A stretch of DNA of 8,462 bases from Acidobacteriota bacterium. GTDB taxonomy: Bacteria; Acidobacteriota; UBA6911; JACQSX01. The DNA lies in NCBI GenBank assembly GCA_016199665.1, contig JACQGG010000069.1, forward strand, positions 1-8,462, read 5' to 3'. The first letter of the stretch is position 1, and the number at the start of each line of letters is the position of its first letter. Positions 1 to 6,436 of the stretch are shown one piece after another. The notes beneath the pieces were generated by a model. The model was given only the letters and a program-made list of their open reading frames with translations, was not told the DNA's origin and ran no database searches. Position numbers and translations under genes: made by a program.

Positions 1-858
1 ATCAGCGACGATCCTGCTTATGCTCTGGCCTATGTGGGGCTGGCTGACAGCTACTTCGAATTGGGCCGGCTCGAAATTCGAGCCCCTGGAGAGTTGACCC
101 CCAAAGCGCGAGAGGCGGCCCGGAAAGCGCTGAACCTGGATGCGACTCTGGCAGAAGCGCATGCGTCGCTGGCCCGCATTAAAGTACACTACGACTGGGA
201 CTGGGCAGGAGCGGACGCGGCGTTTCGTCGGGCTCTTGAGCTAAATCCGAACTACTCTCTGGCGCATCAGTGGTATTCCCAGTACTTGACAGCCATGGGC
301 CGCATGACGGAGGCCCTGACGGAAGGCCAGGAGGCTCTGGAGTTGGACCCGCTGAATTTGCGAATTATGGCCTACCTGGGCTGGCACTATCTTTATGCGC
401 GCCAGTACGATCAGGCAATCGATCGCTTGCGCAAGACACTCGAGATGGATCCCGCCAGAGCTTTTGCCAATTCCTACATTGGTCTTGCCTACCTCCAGAA
501 AGGCATGCGTTCTGAGGCCACGTCGGCATTAGTTCGAGCGGTCGATCTGTTCAAACGCAGCCCGCGCAGTGAGGCGGAGCTTGGCGCCGCCTTTGCGCTG
601 CTAGGACAGACCCGGCGGGCCCGTCGCATGCTTTACCAGCTGCACGAAGTTTCCAGGGAAAGGTATGTCTCCCCTTATTCGATGGCGACGATTTATGCCG
701 GTCTGAATGAAAGAGATGAAGCGTTTCAGTGGCTGGAACGAGCCTTCCGGGATCGTGCCGTCAGATTAGTGTATCTCAAGGTGGATCCGATGTGGGACAA
801 GCTGCGGTCGGACGCTCGATTTGACAGTTTGCTGCGCCGCCTGAAACTCATCCACTGA
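1..858 (+). CDS. TPR-repeat protein, C-terminal part (5' end outside window)
   Basis: The frame is open from base 1 and ends at TGA 856-858, giving 285 visible residues with the start missing. A GTG at 34 is an internal Val in a continuing TPR helix, not a credible start. Tetratricopeptide repeats run from about residue 8 to 190. They show the usual small/large residue alternation and 'ALELNPNY', 'ALELDPLN' and 'TLEMDPAR' helix-end motifs at about 34-residue spacing. The tail (about residues 216-285) has 'YAGLNERDEAFQWLERAF' followed by a 'VDPMWDKLRSD' type ending. From family knowledge, such C-termini are common in bacterial proteins that carry an N-terminal winged-helix DNA-binding domain or Ser/Thr kinase domain, many of them acidobacterial. 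Which of these sits upstream cannot be seen. TPRs act as protein-protein interaction scaffolds, so the specific role is unknown. Confidence is high for TPR and low for the parent architecture. Confidence 0.93.
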   Translation: MSDDPAYALAYVGLADSYFELGRLEIRAPGELTPKAREAARKALNLDATLAEAHASLARIKVHYDWDWAGADAAFRRALELNPNYSLAHQWYSQYLTAMGRMTEALTEGQEALELDPLNLRIMAYLGWHYLYARQYDQAIDRLRKTLEMDPARAFANSYIGLAYLQKGMRSEATSALVRAVDLFKRSPRSEAELGAAFALLGQTRRARRMLYQLHEVSRERYVSPYSMATIYAGLNERDEAFQWLERAFRDRAVRLVYLKVDPMWDKLRSDARFDSLLRRLKLIH

Positions 859-894
859 AAACCAGGGACGCCCGCCTCATTCCCCAGTTTTTCA
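856..894 (+). terminator. Possible weak terminator hairpin after the TPR gene
   Basis: TGAAAA (856-861, including the stop codon) can pair with TTTTCA (889-894). Inside it, GGGA (865-868) pairs with TCCC (881-884), with an internal mismatch between the two helices. The descending arm ends in a run of five T (888-892). This resembles an A-tract/T-tract rho-independent terminator, but the GC part is only four base pairs, so the call is tentative. Confidence 0.25.
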
Positions 895-1073
895 CACCCG
901 TCGACGCTCAAACCATCGGTGTCAGCAACACCTAGAAACGATCTTGTATCGGCCGGGCTCAAAAGCAGTTTGACAGGGCCGGGAAAGCTGTCCAGCTTGT
1001 AGAGACGCACTATGGCGCGTCTCTAGCCGTATCAACTCACCTGTTACAGGAAATTCCTGGACCTGTTCCGACT
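859..1073. other. Spacer between convergent genes
   Basis: These 215 bp separate the 3' ends of the TPR gene (plus) and the substrate-binding-protein gene (minus). No convincing coding sequence is seen. It holds the palindromic element at 1000-1025, a smaller hairpin AAGCT/AGCTT just before it (985-998, loop GTCC), and a short near-palindrome CAGGAAATTCCTG (1047-1059). The GGCCGGG heptamer occurs twice (951-957 and 977-983). Confidence 0.7.
1000..1025. repeat. REP-like palindromic element (possible bidirectional terminator)
   Basis: TAGAGACGC (1000-1008) is the perfect reverse complement of GCGTCTCTA (1017-1025). One further C-G pair lies beyond a single A/C mismatch, so the arms form an 11-position stem around a TATG loop. 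No T-run follows on either strand, which argues against a simple rho-independent terminator. From memory, palindromes built on GTAGAGACGC...GCGTCTCTAC recur as dispersed intergenic elements in several bacterial phyla; whether this genome carries more copies cannot be seen here. The position between two converging genes would suit either a mobile palindromic unit or a transcription barrier. Confidence 0.5.
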
Positions 1074-2129
1074 TTAATACCGGACGTTTTCTCTCTTGAG
1101 CTCCGCCAGGGCCTGTTCGAGGAGTTTCAGGTTCACGACCGCCTCCAGGCGCAGATCCTGGGCCGCCCGGCCGCTCTCTTTCTCTTCATCCAGCATCGAC
1201 TGCAGCCCCTTGAGCGAGATCATCGCGTCGGGAAGCAAGGGGGTGTCCTGGTAATGTTCTCCCAGGTCGTCCTTGGCCCAGGAGGCCACGCGTGTCCAGA
1301 CAGGCTTGAGAAAATCCTCGTTTTCCCGCCAGTCGTTGATGAGGCGGTAGGAGCGAACCATGGCTTTGAGGAAATTCTTGACCGTCTCGGGATGGTTCTC
1401 CACCAGATCTGCAGCGGCAACGATGACTCTCTCGGGCCTGCCTTCCGGATACATTTTCTTATAGTCCATCACGATGTTGTAGCCTTCCCGCACCAGCCCT
1501 GGGGTCTCCTCTTCGCTGACAAATCCGATGTCAATCCTGCCTTCGCGGAGCGCTTTAGCGTTTGCGTTGTTGCGGCTCAGACCCAACACCCACGTGATGT
1601 CGCGATCAGGATCGATGCCGGAACGGCGCAGCCAATAGGTCAGCGTGATGGTGTTTTCCGCGTCCCGAACCGTTGTGCCGATCCGTTTGCCGCGAAAATC
1701 AGCGAGCGACTGGATCGTCTTTACAGCGACAATCTTCGCCGTGTCGTTCCCGCCCTGGAGCCAACCCCCCAAAGCATAGAGCCGCCCCCGCCTCCGGTCA
1801 TGGGTGAAAACCACCCGAGTTCGCGCATCGGCCATGATGTTGATGCCCTCTGCCTGCATCTGGGAGAGGAGATCGTTTCCATCGGCGGTATCCTTTTTCA
1901 GTTCGCGAGGCAGAATCTTGACCGGGAGATTTCCAAAGAGACCCTTCTCTTGCGCCACGACGGGCGCCAGAATGTGATAGGCATGGTAATGGCTGCGAGC
2001 CACCGTCAATCCGGGGGCTGTTTCCGCCGGCTTTGCCTTGCCGGGCTCCTGCGCGCCGTGAATCCAGGCGACAGACGAACCGATAGACAACCCAAGAAGG
2101 AAGAGTAACAGGACAATTTGTTTTCTCAT
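1074..2129 (-). CDS. Secreted ABC-type substrate-binding protein, NMT1/SsuA-like
   Basis: This 351-residue protein starts at ATG 2129, chosen because AGGAG lies 6 nt upstream and the first 26 residues form a Sec signal peptide: MRK, a hydrophobic core of Leu/Ile/Val, and likely cleavage after 'WIHGA'. An in-frame start at 2228 would bury that signal. The mature part fits the nitrate/sulfonate/taurine/thiamine-precursor binding family (NMT1/THI5-like, type 2 periplasmic binding fold). 'HYHAYHILAPVVAQEKGLF' (48-65) matches its N-terminal ligand-cleft region, 'LADFRGKRIGTT' (142-153) the domain crossover, then 'ALREGRIDIGF' (193-203) and 'PETVKNFLKAMVRSYRLIND' (247-266). The C-terminus is charged and probably helical. 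Such proteins deliver a small ligand to an ABC permease in the periplasm. No permease or ATPase gene adjoins it, so it may be an orphan binding protein or share a distant transporter. Ligand unknown. It is transcribed away from the bicupin gene. Confidence 0.85.
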   Translation of the reverse strand: MRKQIVLLLFLLGLSIGSSVAWIHGAQEPGKAKPAETAPGLTVARSHYHAYHILAPVVAQEKGLFGNLPVKILPRELKKDTADGNDLLSQMQAEGINIMADARTRVVFTHDRRRGRLYALGGWLQGGNDTAKIVAVKTIQSLADFRGKRIGTTVRDAENTITLTYWLRRSGIDPDRDITWVLGLSRNNANAKALREGRIDIGFVSEEETPGLVREGYNIVMDYKKMYPEGRPERVIVAAADLVENHPETVKNFLKAMVRSYRLINDWRENEDFLKPVWTRVASWAKDDLGEHYQDTPLLPDAMISLKGLQSMLDEEKESGRAAQDLRLEAVVNLKLLEQALAELKRENVRY

Positions 2130-2135
2130 GGTCGA

Positions 2136-2140
2136 CTCCT
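2136..2140 (-). promoter_or_regulatory. Ribosome binding site for the substrate-binding-protein gene
   Basis: AGGAG on the minus strand lies 6 nt before ATG 2129. It fixes the start at the signal peptide rather than at the upstream in-frame candidates at 2210 or 2228. Confidence 0.8.
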
Positions 2141-2475
2141 GAAATAATGTTTCATCCGGTCCGATCTGGTCTCGCTTCAGATGCGGCGAAAGTTCTCCAT
2201 CCGGGGTCATGCCCTGCCCCCGGCCCATCTACCCTATCGCTCCCCTGCCGGCAGCAAGATCCGGGGAGAGTTCCCATCCATCGCTCTCCGGCTCGATTCA
2301 CCCTACGCAAGATTTCGAGAAAGTAAAGCGAAAAATGTTGCTGAAATCCTGCTGCGGTGGGTGATAATGTTACCGTCCCTGATGGCTTCGCAGCCAAGTC
2401 AGATTCAGTTCGGGTTGAAATCCACCTTTTGAGAATGAGCTGCAAAGAGTTTAACGCCTTTGGAAGACGATGCGG

Positions 2476-2481
2476 TACTAT
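2476..2481 (+). promoter_or_regulatory. Possible -10 element for the bicupin gene
   Basis: TACTAT at 2476-2481 matches four of six positions of the sigma-70 -10 consensus and sits 62 nt before the start codon. No good -35 lies at 16-18 nt; the best nearby is TTTAAC at 2450-2455, with a 20-nt spacer. Weak by eye. Confidence 0.2.
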
Positions 2482-2529
2482 GGAGTGACATGTTTGTTTT
2501 GGGTAACCAGGAAGTGTCGGGCTGAATTC

Positions 2530-2536
2530 AGGAGGT
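2530..2536 (+). promoter_or_regulatory. Strong Shine-Dalgarno for the bicupin gene
   Basis: AGGAGGT, a near-complete anti-16S complement, lies 7 nt before ATG 2544. It is the best ribosome binding site in the window and makes the start call secure. Confidence 0.85.
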
Positions 2537-2543
2537 TTCATCA

Positions 2544-3728
2544 ATGAGAGCACAGCTGACGCAGGTTGTTTTCCTTATCCTTATGTGTCTTGCCGGAGGA
2601 ATACTTTGGGCCCAGGAGCAGGAGATCATAGTTCCCTCCGCTGCCCCGCCTCAGGAGACCGTCCGCGGCGCGGCCGTGTACGAGATGACGAAGGTGGCGA
2701 ACTGGAAACTGAACATCCAGAAAGTCTCGATTCCGGCTCACCATAACGCGGAGAAGAAAAAGGCGGGATGGAAAGGAGTCTACTTGGGCCAAACGCGGCC
2801 TTTTCTTTACGTGCTGCTGGAAGAAATTCCCGCCGGCTCACCTAGTGTGATTGGAGCCGTCCACACGGGCGAAATCACGATCCTCGCGGTCAAGGGAGAG
2901 GGGTACACCGAGGTGCGCTCCCCCCAGGGAAAGTTGGACAAGCGGATCAATTGGAGAGCCGGCGATCTCTTTGCGGTTCCCTATGGTTCCTGGGTCGGTC
3001 ACGCCAATCTCTCACCGGAAGGGTGCCGCTTGCTGACCATTCGGGTCAGTACGATTGCGTTCTCCGAAGAAATGGAGAATCCGTTCATGGCGGGCAAGTT
3101 GCTGGCGGTTCCGCCCGATGACGGGGCAGAGGCCAAGGATAATGTCGTAACCATGGACCCGACTGAGGTCCAGCGCGTGAAGAAGGGAATAGCGCCTCCC
3201 CCCCACATGAGAACCGAGCGGCGGGGGTGGGAGGGTTTCAAGCCCCTTTTCTATGTGGGCACTCCGGGAGACATTGTCAATCTCAGAGACGACGAGGCGC
3301 CCCTCTTTCATCTGGCAAAGCGCGCTGCGGATGGCTGGAGGGCCTTCCATGTCGATCCCGGTCTGAAACTGGTCCGCTATCTCCTGCACGAGATTCCTCC
3401 GAATTCAAAGGAAATCGGGCACAAGCATGGCGGGGGTCTGCTCTTTTACGTCCTCAAGGGGAAAGGCTACATGGCCTACCGGGCGGAGGACACCGATGTC
3501 GGGCCGCTCCAGCGCGTGGATTGGGAAGAGGGAGACCTCTACCTGATGCCGTGGCTGACCAAGACCGGGACCTGGCATAGCCGGAGAAATCCGTTCACAG
3601 AGGTAGCCCGCAATGTGGCCTTCGACATTACCATGGACGATGAAGTCCTGGATCCCACCAGCGGAACGAGAATGCGTTATTTGAACGAGCGTTCCGACCG
3701 GGACAAGGAATTCAAGCCGGTCTTCTAG
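2544..3728 (+). CDS. Secreted two-domain cupin protein (bicupin)
   Basis: The protein has 394 residues with an N-terminal Sec signal (hydrophobic 8-22, likely cleavage after 'LWA', residue 23). Two cupin barrels are visible. Domain 1 (about 85-170) has H107 and E110 in 'GAVHTGE', a 'VKGEGY' turn, and 'GDLFAVPYGSWVGHAN' (140-155, H153) resembling cupin motif 2. Domain 2 (about 275-365) has H293 and H295 in 'GHKHGG', 'LKGKGYMAY', and 'GDLYLMP...WHSRRN' (330-349, H345). The two halves align with each other ('EIP', 'IG..H', 'KG.GY', 'W..GDL..(V/M)P'), pointing to internal duplication. Cupins bind a metal through His/Glu side chains and act as dioxygenases, isomerases or sugar-binding proteins. 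Domain 2 keeps the HxH pair but has no Glu at the usual place; domain 1 has Ala105 where the first His would be. The substrate is not recognisable. Export is unusual for a ring-cleaving bicupin. It sits head-to-head with a substrate-binding-protein gene. Confidence 0.85.
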   Translation: MRAQLTQVVFLILMCLAGGILWAQEQEIIVPSAAPPQETVRGAAVYEMTKVANWKLNIQKVSIPAHHNAEKKKAGWKGVYLGQTRPFLYVLLEEIPAGSPSVIGAVHTGEITILAVKGEGYTEVRSPQGKLDKRINWRAGDLFAVPYGSWVGHANLSPEGCRLLTIRVSTIAFSEEMENPFMAGKLLAVPPDDGAEAKDNVVTMDPTEVQRVKKGIAPPPHMRTERRGWEGFKPLFYVGTPGDIVNLRDDEAPLFHLAKRAADGWRAFHVDPGLKLVRYLLHEIPPNSKEIGHKHGGGLLFYVLKGKGYMAYRAEDTDVGPLQRVDWEEGDLYLMPWLTKTGTWHSRRNPFTEVARNVAFDITMDDEVLDPTSGTRMRYLNERSDRDKEFKPVF

Positions 3729-3814
3729 GAAGCGGCAGGGGAGGGCCAGTTCCAAGTCTGCGATTCCGGCGCTATGTTCACATCCATCTGCAACTGCGGC
3801 GGGGCGAGTCCAGA

Positions 3815-3846
3815 GTGAAGGCCGGGAGAAGCGGACCCGGCCTCAC
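3815..3846 (+). terminator. GC-rich hairpin, likely transcription terminator of the bicupin gene
   Basis: GTG(A)AGGCCGGG (3815-3826) pairs with CCCGGCCTCAC (3836-3846). That makes eleven base pairs with one bulged A and a 9-nt loop, very stable for this window. It starts 87 nt after the bicupin stop. The only following T-rich stretch is ATTTT at 3856-3860, 9 nt past the stem, so intrinsic termination is plausible but not textbook. It could also be a regulatory hairpin in the peptidase leader. Confidence 0.45.
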
Positions 3847-3866
3847 CCTTGCCACATTTTCAGCAT

Positions 3867-3878
3867 TTCAGCGCTGAA
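3867..3878. promoter_or_regulatory. Perfect 12-bp palindrome, candidate operator
   Basis: TTCAGCGCTGAA is fully self-complementary with no spacer. It lies 21 nt after the hairpin and 136 nt before the peptidase start, a plausible place for a dimeric repressor site. No regulator is identified. Confidence 0.35.
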
Positions 3879-3995
3879 CTTTGCAGGCGAGCGGGGTATT
3901 TGACGCCTGTCGGCCCGGGACAGGGCCATGGCGCCGAATGTTTGCCTAAGTCGACGGGCGGCAAAAAGATTCTGAGGCAGCAGCCTTTGCAGGTA

Positions 3996-4003
3996 GGGGA
4001 GGG
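3996..4003 (+). promoter_or_regulatory. Probable ribosome binding site for the peptidase gene
   Basis: GGGGAGGG contains GGAGG (3998-4002) 11 nt before ATG 4014. The spacing is slightly long. A second GAGG (4010-4013) abuts the start codon and is too close to work. Confidence 0.5.
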
Positions 4004-4013
4004 ACTAACGAGG

Positions 4014-6416
4014 ATGCGCAAATCCGTCTTAATCGGGCTACTGTTGTATCCCACTTTCTTCTTTCATTCCACGATCCTTGCAGCCAGCGTGTCCGGTTTC
4101 AGCTCTGCCAGGCTGGCGTCGACGTATCAAAAGCTGCGTCAAGTCCAACTGGATCCCAATCAGACCGCGAAGGTGGAGAACCTCACTTTTACCAGGGACG
4201 CGGCGACTTTCACCTTCAGCAAAGGACAGTTTTATTTTTTTCAACCTGTTGCCGGCTGGGTCACGGGCGCAGTTTTCGTAGGGGAAGGGCTTTTCACCCT
4301 GAGGCCACCCACCTTGCTTGAAGAAAAGCAGCTGACCCGTTTCACCGGCAGGCCCGAGTTGAGCGAACGTTTTGAGCAACTCTATCTCCGTTTTACCGAT
4401 GATACTTTTCGTCAGCTTCGCGACTTGCTTGCCATCAGGCCGGGCGCAATCACCCCACAAGCCGTCGACGTCTTTAACGACTACACCCGAAGAAGCAGGG
4501 ATGAGTTCCGAGAGAACATTGAGGCCAGGATATTATCGGACATGACCTTCCCCAAACAGGGCTGCTTTCTGGCGGAGATTCGAGGTCAGAGGTATGAAAA
4601 TCTGCGTTTTCTGATCGATCCCACTCTGGTTGAGGAAGTCCGGTTGTTTTCTTACTGGCCGGGGTCTTTTGACTGGTGGAACTCCTTCCACCTCAGGGGC
4701 GAATATGGAACTGGGAGGTCGCCCCAGCACATAGCAGAAGACAAACGCCTGGTGGATGCGGCCAATATCTTTCTGGATGTTAAGATCGACGAGAAGCGCA
4801 AGATCACCGCCGACGCCGACCTCGAATTCATCGCTCTGGTCGACGGTCCCCGCGTGCTGCACCTGAATCTCGCCCACACCTTGCGGGTCAGTAAGGTCGT
4901 CGATGCCGCCGGGCAGGAACTGCGGTTTATTCAGGAGGCACAGGAACGGGATGCGGACTTCTGGTTCATTCTGCCCAAACGGCTTTCCAGAGGTGCGATC
5001 TACAAAGTTACGGTGAGCTACTCCGGTGATCAGGTCATACATAATGGCGGTCGAGGAACTTTTTTCGTTGATCAGAGCACCAACTGGTATCCCAACTTCG
5101 GTAATGCCGAAGATCGAACCCGGTACAGGCTGAAGTTCCAGGTGCCCAAGCAAGAAGTGCTGATTGCGACGGGAAATTTGGTGAATAGAACAACGGACGG
5201 GAACCTGGCTTTTTCAGAATGGGAAACGCAGATGCCCTACAGCGCGGTGGCGTTCAACTACGGGCAATATCAAAAGAATACTCAGCGAGAGGGCGACCTG
5301 GAAGTTAATGTTTTTGTCAATCTCGGCCTGCAGGAGGACCTGAAGAACATTGACGCTGTCCTAAAGAAACGGGAAGCTGCCGGAGGTTCCCAGGCGCCCG
5401 CGAGTTTGAGCGATTCGTTGCTCTCGCAGAACCCGGCCCTCGCCGCCATCGATTCGATCAAGATCTTCACGCAGTATTTTGGCCCCATACCCTTCGATAC
5501 TCTTTCTATCACACAGCAGCCGGCCGTTTTCAGCGGACAAAGCTCGCCCACGCTGATCTACCTGCCCTTTCCCGCTTTTCTCGACGCGACTCAGCGGCGC
5601 CTCCTGTTTCATCTTCGGAGGGTTATGGCCCGGCGTGCCGGGGAGCTGGAGCGTTTCTTTCACGAAGTGGGATCGCACGAGATTGCTCACCAGTGGTGGG
5701 GACACCTGGTGGGTTGGAAGACTTACCACGATCACTGGCTTTCTGAAGGCTTTGCTCAGTTTTCAGCCGGCTTATACCTGCAGCGGGCCGAAGGGCAGGA
5801 AAGGTTCTTGCGCTTCCTTAAGTCGGAACGGGAAAAAATTGTGAAACGCCTGCCCAACGGGCAGAAAGCGACCGAGGTCGGACCGCTCTGGCTGGACATC
5901 AGGCTGGAGTCAAGAAGGACTCCAGGAGCGCGCTCCCTGGTCTATGCCAAGGGGGGTTATGTCCTGCACATGCTGCGAATGATGCTGTATGACTTTCATG
6001 CCGGCAGTGACGAACGCTTCATTAGAATGATGAAGGATTTTGTCGGGGCGTATTACAACAAGAGTGCCTCCACTGCCGATTTTCAGAAAATCGTTGAGAG
6101 GCATCTGGGAATGAAGATGGACTGGTTTTTTGATGAATGGGTGTATGGCACCGAGGTCCCCACATTCGGCTTTAGCTATACGATCCTGCCCGCTCCCGAC
6201 CGACAGTTCAAAGTCAGGGGAGAGGTGAAAGCGAAAAACGTCTCAGAGTCTTTTCGGATGCCGGTTCCGGTCCTGCTGAAGGCAGGGGATCGGCTGGCGC
6301 CGGAGCGAATCCTCGCGAAAGGTTCTTCGACTCCCTTTGAACTGACCGTCTCTTTTAAACCAGACACTGTGGAATTTAATCCGATGGATGCCGTTCTGTC
6401 TGAAGCTGCGGAGTGA
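4014..6416 (+). CDS. Exported M1-family (gluzincin) zinc metallopeptidase with altered GAMEN motif
   Basis: The 800-residue protein starts at ATG 4014, where a signal peptide begins (MRKSVLIGLLL..., cleavage near residues 23-26). The frame is open back to TTG 3849, but that start would hide the signal. Residues about 30-250 form an N-terminal region I cannot assign. About 255-450 resemble the M1 beta-saddle domain, with 'NWYPNFG' near its middle. The catalytic domain (about 480-690) has HEIAH at 555-559 and E578 exactly 18 residues later, the HEXXH-X18-E zinc site. Y644 in 'VYAKGGYVLHMLR' matches the M1 transition-state Tyr region. About 700-800 form a beta-rich tail. The exopeptidase motif GXMEN is absent: its place is taken by 'GQSSPTLIYL' from residue 508, and the gap to HEXXH (47) exceeds the 27-36 usual in LTA4 hydrolase or PepN. 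It probably hydrolyses peptides in the periplasm or outside the cell, and aminopeptidase specificity is uncertain. It converges on the RND gene. Confidence 0.88.
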   Translation: MRKSVLIGLLLYPTFFFHSTILAASVSGFSSARLASTYQKLRQVQLDPNQTAKVENLTFTRDAATFTFSKGQFYFFQPVAGWVTGAVFVGEGLFTLRPPTLLEEKQLTRFTGRPELSERFEQLYLRFTDDTFRQLRDLLAIRPGAITPQAVDVFNDYTRRSRDEFRENIEARILSDMTFPKQGCFLAEIRGQRYENLRFLIDPTLVEEVRLFSYWPGSFDWWNSFHLRGEYGTGRSPQHIAEDKRLVDAANIFLDVKIDEKRKITADADLEFIALVDGPRVLHLNLAHTLRVSKVVDAAGQELRFIQEAQERDADFWFILPKRLSRGAIYKVTVSYSGDQVIHNGGRGTFFVDQSTNWYPNFGNAEDRTRYRLKFQVPKQEVLIATGNLVNRTTDGNLAFSEWETQMPYSAVAFNYGQYQKNTQREGDLEVNVFVNLGLQEDLKNIDAVLKKREAAGGSQAPASLSDSLLSQNPALAAIDSIKIFTQYFGPIPFDTLSITQQPAVFSGQSSPTLIYLPFPAFLDATQRRLLFHLRRVMARRAGELERFFHEVGSHEIAHQWWGHLVGWKTYHDHWLSEGFAQFSAGLYLQRAEGQERFLRFLKSEREKIVKRLPNGQKATEVGPLWLDIRLESRRTPGARSLVYAKGGYVLHMLRMMLYDFHAGSDERFIRMMKDFVGAYYNKSASTADFQKIVERHLGMKMDWFFDEWVYGTEVPTFGFSYTILPAPDRQFKVRGEVKAKNVSESFRMPVPVLLKAGDRLAPERILAKGSSTPFELTVSFKPDTVEFNPMDAVLSEAAE

Positions 6417-6436
6417 GCTTCCGAAGCGCAAAGCCG
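6417..6436. other. 20-bp convergent gap
   Basis: Only 20 bp separate the peptidase stop from the RND-gene stop. GCTTCCGAAGC (6417-6427) is a short near-palindrome and no T-run follows. Any terminators for the two genes must lie within the opposite coding sequence, so transcripts probably overlap. Confidence 0.6.

Larger units (their letters stand above)
2130..2543. other. Divergent regulatory spacer
   Basis: These 414 bp lie between two diverging genes and must hold both promoters. I see no convincing gene: open frames on both strands lack domain-like composition and a credible start. Structural elements are a 10-bp palindrome CTGCCGGCAG (2245-2254), an inverted repeat GGAGAG/CTCTCC (2265-2270 and 2284-2289, 13-nt gap), and a small hairpin TGGCT/AGCCA with a TCGC loop (2383-2396). 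The left 160 bp are GC-rich and the right half is more AT-rich. No known riboswitch consensus is apparent. Confidence 0.7.
3729..4013. other. Spacer before the peptidase gene
   Basis: These 285 bp separate the bicupin stop from the chosen peptidase start. The spacer holds a GC-rich hairpin (3815-3846) and a 12-bp perfect palindrome (3867-3878). The last 165 bp are in frame with the peptidase from TTG 3849 but encode no export signal, so I treat them as untranslated leader. A TTGACG (3900-3905) has no plausible -10 partner. Confidence 0.6.

Noticed and set aside
34..36. GTG as a start codon for the TPR protein
   Set aside because: The frame is open to base 1 and the preceding residues continue a TPR helix (DPAYALAYVGLADSYF), so this is an internal Val in a gene cut by the window edge.
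970..975. Perfect TTGACA -35 box, with the palindrome downstream suggesting a small RNA
   Set aside because: No acceptable -10 lies 16-19 nt downstream (CAGCTT, AGCTTG, GCTTGT), and the only structure that follows is better explained as a palindromic repeat.
1254..2108. 284-codon open frame on the plus strand
   Set aside because: It is antisense to the substrate-binding-protein gene, has no family resemblance and no ribosome binding site; the minus-strand protein has a clear fold signature and signal peptide.
2130..2228. 33-residue N-terminal extension of the substrate-binding protein
   Set aside because: It would place the signal peptide internally, and the strong AGGAG 6 nt before 2129 supports the shorter start.
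2181..2432. 83-codon plus-strand frame in the divergent spacer
   Set aside because: It has no Shine-Dalgarno, no recognisable domain and Arg/Pro-rich composition typical of chance frames in GC-rich DNA.
2152..2553. 133-codon minus-strand frame covering the divergent spacer
   Set aside because: It starts inside the bicupin gene, has low-complexity unpatterned composition and no credible ribosome binding site, and overlaps the regulatory spacer.
2563..2590. Lipobox in the bicupin signal peptide (Cys within LMCLAGG)
   Set aside because: The residues before Cys (I-L-M) do not fit the L-[AST]-[GA]-C pattern, and a standard signal peptidase I site (LWA/Q) follows.
3849..4013. TTG start giving the peptidase a 55-residue extension
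   Set aside because: The extension is not signal-like and would bury the Sec signal starting at 4014; it also covers the 12-bp palindrome and the likely ribosome binding site.
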